Shown here in pieces: positions 56,946-64,000 of a stretch of DNA of 64,000 nucleotides. Position 1 is the first letter of the stretch. Every line of letters begins with the position of its first letter. The notes under the pieces were generated by a model. The model ran no database searches, had not been told where the DNA came from, and saw nothing but the letters and a program-made list of their open reading frames with translations. Source of the DNA: Irpex lacteus (taxonomy: Eukaryota > Basidiomycota > Agaricomycetes > Polyporales > Irpicaceae); the NCBI GenBank assembly GCA_001986395.2, contig MQVO02000002.1, forward strand, positions 2,914,001 through 2,978,000. Direction: 5' to 3'. A program made the position numbers and the translations under genes.

Positions 56946-58656
56946 TCAGGTATAAACCGCCAGCTTGTACCCGTCCAGGCTGCTCAGAGCATCACATCTC
57001 GCTTTGCCGCGACGGTCGATCTCAAGTATCTCTCCGTCGGCACACACAAGGTGAGCCGCATCATCCTTCTCATCCTGTGTATTTTCAGTTTGTTGACCGC
57101 CATATCCTCACAGCGAAGACACTCACAGGTATCCACTCCCAACCACCAACCCTAAAGTATTCAACTACGACATCTCCCTCCTCAGCGTCGTCAACAACCT
57201 CCCCATCCTTGCCCTTATACCTCAACCTGACATGTTTGCCCTCTTGGTACGCCGCACCCAACACAGTCATACTCTTCTGCGCGAACACCTCCCTATCATG
57301 ATCAGAATCCTCGCGCACAGACTTATCTCGCAGAGGCCGAAGAACCACAAGGTCCAACGTCGCGGTCTTAGGATCAGGGGGCAACGAGTAGAAGAGGGAT
57401 GTGATCCTGAACGCGGGCTCGAGGCGATCGACGTTCACCGTAGAGAGGAAATACGCGAAGGGCCCTTCTAGTGTCACTGTAGCTCCTGCAGGAGCTCCCG
57501 CATACGGAACGAACGTGTTCTCTGCGGGATCGTATATCTGGACAGATGAGCCCTTGGGAGGGAGGAGGTTGACAGAGGCGTGGTACCATCGCGTGATGTT
57601 CTGCTGAGCAGCGATCTTAAATCGTTCGATGCCGGGGTGTGATGCTCTGAGAGCCTCAGAGTCATGAAGGATCGATGCGTGCAGAGATGTGGACGTGACG
57701 ACAGCAGAGATCGACGTCTTCTCGCGTCCCTTGTCATCTTTACTTGTGATCGTTGTCTTCGCCAAAGTGAGAGGACGAGTAGGAGAGTATTTGTTCTTGG
57801 CCTTGCTGGGGTCGTCGGGGATGAAGTCATCTTTGGTGAGGAAATCCTCCTTCTTCAGGCGCTGATCGTCTTGGATGAAGTCGTCTTTCGTGAGGAAAGC
57901 TGTCTTGGGCAGGAAATCGTCCTTTGTAAGGAAGGATGTCTTGGGCAGAAAGTCGTCCTTTGTGAGACGCTGATCGTTCTGAATGAAATCGTCCTTGCTG
58001 AGAAACGACGACTTGGGCAGGGGTCCGCTAGTGATCTCAAAGTCCTTGTCCTTGAGCAGATCGTCTTTAGTGAGGAATGCCTCCTTCGGGAGAAAGTCGT
58101 CCTTGGAAAGACGCTGATCGTCTTGGATAAAGTCGTCCTTGGTGAGGAAGTCCGTCTTCTTGAGGAACGCGTCTTTCGGGAGGAAATCATCCTTGCTGAG
58201 GAAATCCTTCACTTGGAGAAACGCACTTTGGGGAAGAAAGTCGGGATCGGTGAGGAAGCCATGCACGGACTTGAGCTTCACTTCGTCTGTCTCCAGGTCC
58301 CCGGCCGTCTCGGGGAAGATCGACGCATAAAGGGCGTTCGCTGTTCCCAAGGGCACCAGAGCAAAGTTAATCTCTTGTCCTTGGGTGTCAGGGGCATGGT
58401 CATGGAGTGCGGAGACAATCTCATGCAAGGTCCCGTCGCCCGAACCCAGGACGACGTCAACGGGGCCGTTTACTTTCTTTAGGCGATCGACCACGATTTC
58501 TCCAGCGTGGCCTGGATGTGTTGTTTCGTGGAGGGTGTCTGGATCGTAGCCGCTGGCCTGAAGCATAGGTATAACATGGTCGTTGAAGAACGTCTTTGCG
58601 GTCTTCTGGCCACAAACGGGGTTGTACACAACCAACAGGTTATCCTTGCGCGCCAT
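56946..58656 (-). CDS. Diacylglycerol/sphingosine kinase-like protein with hexapeptide-repeat insert
   Basis: The N-terminal part is a DAGK catalytic domain: NLLVVYNPVCGQKTAK, then VDVVLGSGDGTLHEIVSAL (nucleotide motif, GSGDGT in place of the common GGDGT) and NFALVPLGTANALYASIFP. The C-terminal half is the second lipid-kinase domain: VVTSTSLHASILHDSEALRA, GIERFKIAAQQNI, LEGPFAYFLSTVNVDRLEPA, and GDVVVEYFRVGGWEWIP. A final intron (gtgagt...acacag) adds DEKDDAAHLVCADGEILEID and the stop at 56946. An unspliced stop would lie at 57085. Between the two halves, residues 135-284 are 25 consecutive six-residue units. Relatives phosphorylate lipids such as diacylglycerol or sphingosine; the substrate here is unknown. 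Confidence 0.82.
57805..58254 (-). repeat. 25 in-frame 18-base repeats (hexapeptide L-T-K-D-D-F type)
   Basis: Reading the minus strand, residues 135-284 of the lipid-kinase-like protein divide without a gap into 25 hexads. The consensus is L-[TPS]-K-[DTE]-[DAS]-F, for example LSKDDF, LPKDAF, LTKDDF, LPKTSF. A variant hexad IQDDQR (or IQNDQR) recurs at residues 177, 225 and 261, spacings of 48 and 36, both multiples of 12. Only one unit (EITSGP, residue 207) departs strongly. At DNA level this is an 18-base tandem array of 450 bases that has drifted in codons but not in frame. The strict period suggests a repetitive solenoid-like or extended charged structure. Confidence 0.9.
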
Positions 58657-59033
58657 CTTCTATTTGTCTTGAGGATAGGGGTGAGGGCGAGTAGTCTATC
58701 GGCTGTATATAATGAGAATTCAATTACCTGGAGAATGCGAGACGATCGTTCGAAGATCGGGGCTAGAGCCTGTATTATAAGGTTGAGTAGGCGCAACTAT
58801 GAACGCCGTGAGTGACCGAGAACTGACCGAGTGCGGCAACTAAAATCGAGGAACCTGCGGGCTACTTGCCGGCGATCGAAGGGGGATAAAGCACTTATTC
58901 CGCTGTCACGTATGAATATTCTGGGGTAATGGTTCACGAGCACATGTTAGTCTTTTGATGCCAGTGAGGCCGACCTCCAGATGACCTACAATCTACGTTC
59001 TGTGTGCCGCGGCTGGCTTATGTTTGCCAGACA

Positions 59034-59272
59034 AGATGGAGGAGAAGAAGAAAGAGCGACATACGAGAACAGACGCGGTGGACACTGCGGTGGAGAAAGC
59101 ACGCCAACTTTCGAAATTGGCCCAGCGCAAATCGTTATCTAGCGGAACACAATCTAAGCGCCGTCTTGTGCCTGATCTCCGCCAGCGAACTCATCTCCAC
59201 GTGATCCAGCCTGGGTATGTTTCTCCTCACCAGTCGTCCTCTCAGAGCAGTCTTGCCACGAGCTTCAATTAG
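59034..59272 (+). CDS. Basic ORF directly upstream of the omega-amidase
   Basis: Starting at ATG 59034 it reads MEEKKKERHTRTDAVDTAVE and continues KARQLSKLAQRKSLSSGTQS with KRRLVPDLRQRTHLHVIQPG, about 79 residues to TAG at 59270-59272. Highly basic, no membrane segment, no family recognised. The omega-amidase ATG follows 10 bases later. A gtatgt at 59216 and an aattag ending at 59272 form a 57-base candidate intron; removing it joins QPG in frame to SLT and the amidase MSTPAPIF. So it may be an upstream frame, a separate first cistron, or an N-terminal extension of the amidase. Confidence 0.45.
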
Positions 59273-59282
59273 GTCGTTGACA

Positions 59283-60769
59283 ATGTCTACTCCAGCACCT
59301 ATATTCAAGCCGTTCAATCTTGCGCTGGTACAGCTCGGCCAGATCGGTGCAGACAAAGCTGGTCAGTCATCATGATCTTATCGCCCGTGGCAAGTGACTT
59401 GAAGTGCATGCGTTCAATATCGATTCAATATAGCAAACCTCAAGCATGCTCGGGAGATGGTTATCAAGGCTGCGCAAGGGACCTCAGCTGGCCAAAAGCC
59501 GGACCTGATCGTGCTACCAGTACGCACGCTACTCATATAAGAAACATCGTATATTCAAAGTGTGACTCATTCGTAGGAATGCTTCAACTCTCCCTACGGC
59601 CACGTTCACTTTCCAGTCTATGCTGAGACTATAGGCTTCGAGCATGGAAAGGAATATGACGTTGAGAAAACCGAGAGCGAATCCGTCAAAGTATTGTCTT
59701 CTACAGCAAAGGAGACGGGAGCCTGGCTCCTCGGTGGTGAGTGATATACCTCCTCTCGCTCATGACTGTATGACATACTGGATCCACAGGCACTATACCT
59801 GAGAAAGCAGCGGATGGGAAGATATACAACACGGCGATCGTGTTCTCTCCGCAAGGTATCTTACCACCACTGTTTCGCATTATACATCGGCCTACATTAT
59901 GCGTGTTCCAGGCGAACTTGTGACGATACATCGCAAAATACATTTGTTTGACATAGATATCCCGGGAAAGATCAAGTTCAAGGTAGGGTGTAGACTTGTC
60001 CCACACGGAGGATATCGACTAACTGGATCTCCACTGGCAGGAGAGCGAGACACTCACGGGTGGTTCCACCCACAGTTGGTTTGACACACGTACGTCTTCA
60101 TTCAAAACCAGCATAACACATAAAATCTGGTTATATATTACGCACTTCGAAAAGCATTTGCTCGTATTGGCCTCGGAATATGCTATGATGTTCGTTTTCC
60201 GGAATTAGCCGCCATTTCTGCAAGGAAGGGTGCACAGGTATGCATCTACCCGGGAGCGTTCAATACGACCACGGGCCCCCTTCATTGGGAACTTCTTCAG
60301 CGCGCCAGGTCAGTACTCGTTGGTGTCTCGTCAATCTATCGTACTGATGGTGCGTCAAGGGCTGTGGATAACCAAATATATTTTGCCATGTGTAGCCCAG
60401 CCAGAGATCTGACTGCCGGATATCATGCAGTATGTGTTTTGCTTACAGCTCACCGTCATATTGTCTGACACTTGAATACAGTATGGACATTCCCTGGTCG
60501 TGGATCCAATGTGAGTGCGCCTCGTAATGAACAATAGCTGTACTAATATCTGTCGGAACTAGGGGTAAAGTAATCGCTGAGACGGAGCATGAGGAAGGCA
60601 TTGTATACGCACACATAGGTGAGGCCATTCTTACTGTGGTAATTAGTAGCGACCATTAAGGCTCACGTCTGTTGCAGACCCAGAAACCTTTGCTCAAGCT
60701 CGTGCAGGCATACCTGTTACGACCCAGCGGAGATTTGACGTGTACCCCGATGTCAGCAAGGATATTTAA
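59283..60769 (+). CDS. Omega-amidase/nitrilase-family hydrolase (NIT2/NIT3-like)
   Basis: C-N hydrolase that in relatives deaminates alpha-ketoglutaramate and alpha-ketosuccinamate. The start is [20 protein letters not shown]. The nitrilase catalytic triad is seen after splicing: Glu in [15 protein letters not shown], Lys in [19 protein letters not shown], and Cys in [20 protein letters not shown]. Further family blocks are [58 protein letters not shown], and a [10 protein letters not shown] end, with TAA at 60767-60769. About 300 residues through about ten exons. The intron at about 60088-60153 rebuilds FDTPFARIG. Subfamily (NIT2 against Nit3) is from motif likeness. Confidence 0.88.
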
Positions 60770-61006
60770 AGTAACAGAAGCCCGGGATGTTTGTATACGT
60801 ATCTTGGATTTATGTGCTTCTTTCCATAACACTACAATCAATCTGAGAAGGAACCTGAGGCCTGAACAACATCATGAGACAAACGCCCATAAACATGTCT
60901 AACTCAGTGTGATCGCTTCTGTCCCATATACCACCAACACCACCTTACGGTCTCCGGGGCTACCTCATATTATGCTCTACACCTGTCGCACGTGAAACGC
61001 AAGGAC

Positions 61007-63928
61007 ATGGCGATTGAACTTCAAGAGAACACAGCTCGCCCTGACCTGCGATCACTAACCACACTACCCGACATCCTTGCCTCACTCGCCTCTCTCGAGC
61101 AAGAAGAGACCGAAGTTTCGACATCTCTCTCAGAGCTCCTTGCAAATACACAACCAATCGTCGACTCCCTCACCCGTCTACAAGGTCTCTCACCACGTCT
61201 CAATGAGCTGTATGATGAAGCCACTGCACTGTCTGGCACTGTCTCCTCGACGGCTAAGACAGCAGATCGCGTCGGAGGGAGGGTACGGTTGTTGGACGAG
61301 GAGATGAAGAGGGTACGGGAGGCTGGGGAGAGAGTGGGACAGGTAATGGAGCTCAAGGTACGTCCAAGTCCGCATACTGTTCGTTCCGTGTGCTTAACAT
61401 CTCGCAGTCTTCCCTGGCAGCCTTACAGTCGTCTATGGAATCCCAAGACTGGGAATCTGCCACCCGACACTGTGCTCGTGCCATGTCCATACCGCTGGAC
61501 GTAACCTCTGGCCATTTCGCCGAGACAGCCGTTGTCAGTCACAATCACCCATTCTCCGTCTTCCTGGTCTCATTTAATCACTGAAGACCGTGTATTTCTT
61601 CGCGAATGCGCGATTTTAGCCTACCGCGGAGAGCCCTCTTCCGCCTGCGCAGACGTTGCAAACTGCACGAGAGACATTGCTCCAGATATTCCGTGAACAG
61701 TTCGAGAAGGCATCGACTTCGCGGGATGCGGCTGCTACGAGTCGATTCTTCAAGCTCTTCCCTGCGATTGGGTGGGAAGAAGAGGGGCTGCAGGCGTATG
61801 CTGCGTTTGTGGTGGACCTAGTGAAGGTCAGAGCACCGGCTTCTGCAAAGAGTGCGTCATGTTCGTGATCTTGAGACTTACTTTTTCTGAAGTTTGAGGT
61901 CAACAGTGTCATCGCCGCTCTACTTTATCACCTCTCTTACAGCACTGTTTGAAAGTATAGCCATGATAGTCGACCAGCACCAACCCGTTGTCGAGAAGTA
62001 CTACGGGGCTGGAAAAATGGCAAGCGTGTTGAAGCGTCTACTGCAGGAGTCAGACCGTGTCACGAAGGGCCTGGTTGACAACTGGGTGGAAGAGCGGTCG
62101 ATGAGACGCAAGGTTTGCTCGTGTGATTGTATTCTATAGCATGTATAACTCACTACGTTTAGCTTTCCGACGTAGCGAATCCGACATTCCAGACGCTTTC
62201 AACATCCTCGGCACCTCAAATACGGCGGGCCACTTCAACAATGAACATTGTAGAAGAAGATACTGTTGATGCAAGGGAAATAGATAAGGTCATAACAGAG
62301 GTGGCTGGTATGGGTGGTCGATGGGGTATGTTCCGAAAGTTCCTATACGAACGACTGAAGGTGGGGCGCGATACTTTCCTCGAAATTGTCATCAGCCATC
62401 TTAACGATCAAATCATCATCATAGGACGAGGACGAGGATACCGAGGATCAGCCACCAGAAGAGTCTGCGGTGCCTCAAACAGCAAAGTCTACGCGCACTT
62501 CCTTCGACATAAAACAAGTCGCTAAGGGTGAAGACGACAAAACTGCTGAAGCCATAGCAGCAGTAGAGTCCTGTGCCACTCGCCAGGTGATGCACGACAC
62601 ACTGGAAGCATACTATATACCCCTCGAAGTGTGGTATACCAGAAGCAGCGTTGACAAGGTAGATTCTTCCAAGACGAGACATTCACGTACCTAACCTTTG
62701 ACTCCAGGCACATAGCTTATCGAAACCGGACCTCACACAGTTCCCCATAATAACTACCACACCAGATGATGCGTTTTACATCTTGAAGATTGTGCTAAAC
62801 AGACTGTTATCGTCTGGGAACCCGCAAATCGTTGAGAAGACTTCGGAATCGCTCCGTGAAGTCATGGACCGTGACTACTCGGGCATCATTAAAAAGAAGC
62901 TCGACGACGTGTACAGAACAGGCGGTTCAGGCTCGACAGGACGTGGGGAGAAGGAAAGTCGACAGTCGTTCATTGTACGTGCTTTCAAGTACAAAGACGC
63001 AGAGGTGGAAGCTGATTGTGTCTGCAGATTTTGCTGAACGACTTGGATATATCCTCGTCTCATATGGAACGTTTGGTCAAGGACTTGCTCACCTCGGACA
63101 TCATCTCACAAAACTTCCTCGACTCGGAAGCGGAAGGCGTGAAGAACAGCATCTCGTCGTTCTCCAACCTTGTCCCAAGGTTCCGGTCTACCCTCAGGGT
63201 GAGTTACTGCCATAAAGGTCCTCCGTACCGTCAAATTCAATTTACATTCAGGCCGGAATCGAGCAACTGTTCAACCAGCTTCTTCGTCCCAAACTGCGCA
63301 TGTTCATCCCGGATGTGTATAAAGACGTGTCATATGTATTGGACGACGATTCGTATGCCGCCGCCGAGTATAACGATGTCGTTCGTAAACGCTTCATAAA
63401 GGCCTGGGAAGGACTTGTTGAAGGCTACAAGGTATGCTCTCCTGTGTATCCATACCCATATATGATCAACGAGTGATCGGTCTGTTGTAGGACACTTTCA
63501 CTGAGAGCAACTATCGACTGTTCTTTGGTCTGGCGATAGACGTGCTTGTCAGACCTTGGGAGAAGTTTGTAACTGCTCTCAAGTATACTGAGGTAAGGGC
63601 CATCTTATATATCAGCTCGAGTTATTAAATAGATCCACCTTTTCTTAGCTCGGCGCGATTCGTTTCGATCGAGACTTGCGAGCTGTCACAACTTATCTGT
63701 CGTCGCAAACGACGTTTGGCGACATACGAGAGAAGTTCCTGCGGCTGCAGCAGATCTCTACGTTATTGAACCTTGACTCGGTGCGTGTCCATCGTTGTCC
63801 ATGCTGTGAATATACTGACGCCAAGCACTTAACAGGAGGAAGATGTGGACGAATTCTACAATAGTTCCGGGATATCTTGGAAACTTAATGAACAGGAGGC
63901 ACGTATGGTGGGAGGGCTACGTGTTTGA
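61007..63928 (+). CDS. COG4: Conserved oligomeric Golgi complex subunit 4
   Basis: Subunit of the COG tether that recycles Golgi enzymes. Coiled-coil N terminus: LPDILASLASLEQEETEVST, then TLSxAVSS-like LSGTVSSTAKTADRVGGRVR and SLAALQSSMESQDWESATRH. Middle: FFKLFPAIGWEEEGLQAYAA, FESIAMIVDQHQPVVEKYYG, GGRWGMFRKFLYERL. C-terminal part: LEAYYIPLEVWYTRSSVDKA, DDAFYILKIVLNRLLSSGNP, LLNDLDISSSHMERLVKDLL, LFNQLLRPKLRMFIPDVYKD, and FRDLRAVTTYLSS-like RFDRDLRAVTTYLSSQTTFG. An ATG at 60972 gives only a seven-codon upstream frame. The frame ends LRV at 63926-63928; skipping one base would read LRVDLRF, close to the usual family end. Confidence 0.88.
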
Positions 63929-64000
63929 CCTCAGGTTTAATCAGTACATTGCAAAGAGAAATCATTGAGCATGCCTGTGTCATGATATTCTTGTGAGGTG
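63929..64000. other. Window end, 3' flank of COG4
   Basis: No separate feature seen in the last 72 bases. Confidence 0.4.

Noticed and set aside
57664..58482. 272-codon plus-strand open frame opposite the lipid kinase
   Set aside because: It exists because the 18-base repeats lack stops in this frame; the minus-strand protein has clear kinase motifs.

Overview
The window is nuclear DNA from a filamentous basidiomycete fungus, most likely an Agaricomycete. The genes are tightly packed on both strands and broken by many short (about 45-85 base) GT-AG introns. The proteins are fungal types: a Zn(II)2Cys6 regulator, a Skt5-like chitin synthase activator, a PHD-JmjC Jhd1, PEX6 and COG4. I see no rRNA, tRNA, CRISPR array or operon of bacterial type. 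I cannot name the species from sequence alone.

Layout. 1-2.8 kb is an AT-rich island with a decayed hAT transposase tail and a GGCTTGAGCC-type hairpin. 2.8-7 kb holds two GPI-anchor genes on the minus strand (GPI1/PIG-Q and PBN1/PIG-X) flanking a Rho GTPase. 7.2-9.6 kb is a bifunctional PFK-2/FBPase-2. 9.7-13.8 kb is a head-to-head pair of spliceosome genes (DHX35-type helicase and YJU2). 14.4-22.6 kb has an atypical SDR, a membrane-anchored PhoD phosphatase and PEX6. 22.6-24.4 kb is mostly empty, with one possible small spliced gene. 24.4-31.1 kb has a DUF302 protein, an RGG-rich CCDC9-like protein, phosphoglycerate kinase and JHD1. 31.6-46.8 kb has an epoxide hydrolase, a Skt5/Chs4 protein, a PITH protein, a polynucleotide kinase-phosphatase, a GT8-like glycosyltransferase, MIC19, a single-pass serine-rich membrane protein and CDC5. 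46.8-50.2 kb has no recognisable gene. 50.2-63.9 kb has the Zn2Cys6 regulator, a Nup37-like WD40 protein, a small membrane ORF directly abutting UMP/CMP kinase, a lipid kinase with an inserted hexapeptide repeat, a nitrilase-type omega-amidase and COG4.

Most genes are housekeeping genes in no functional order. Loose themes are pre-mRNA splicing (DHX35, YJU2, CDC5) and cell surface or wall (GPI1, PBN1, Rho, Skt5).

The most unusual signals are four. First, 25 uninterrupted hexapeptide units (18-base period) lie inside a diacylglycerol/sphingosine-kinase-like protein. Second, a 69-residue membrane ORF stops two bases before the UMP kinase start, suggesting a bicistronic mRNA. Third, a basic ORF ends 10 bases before the omega-amidase start, and splicing could instead fuse it in frame. 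Fourth, a GC-AG intron splits the catalytic RHG motif of the bisphosphatase domain. Exon joins below were inferred by eye from splice consensus and family conservation, so individual junctions may be off.
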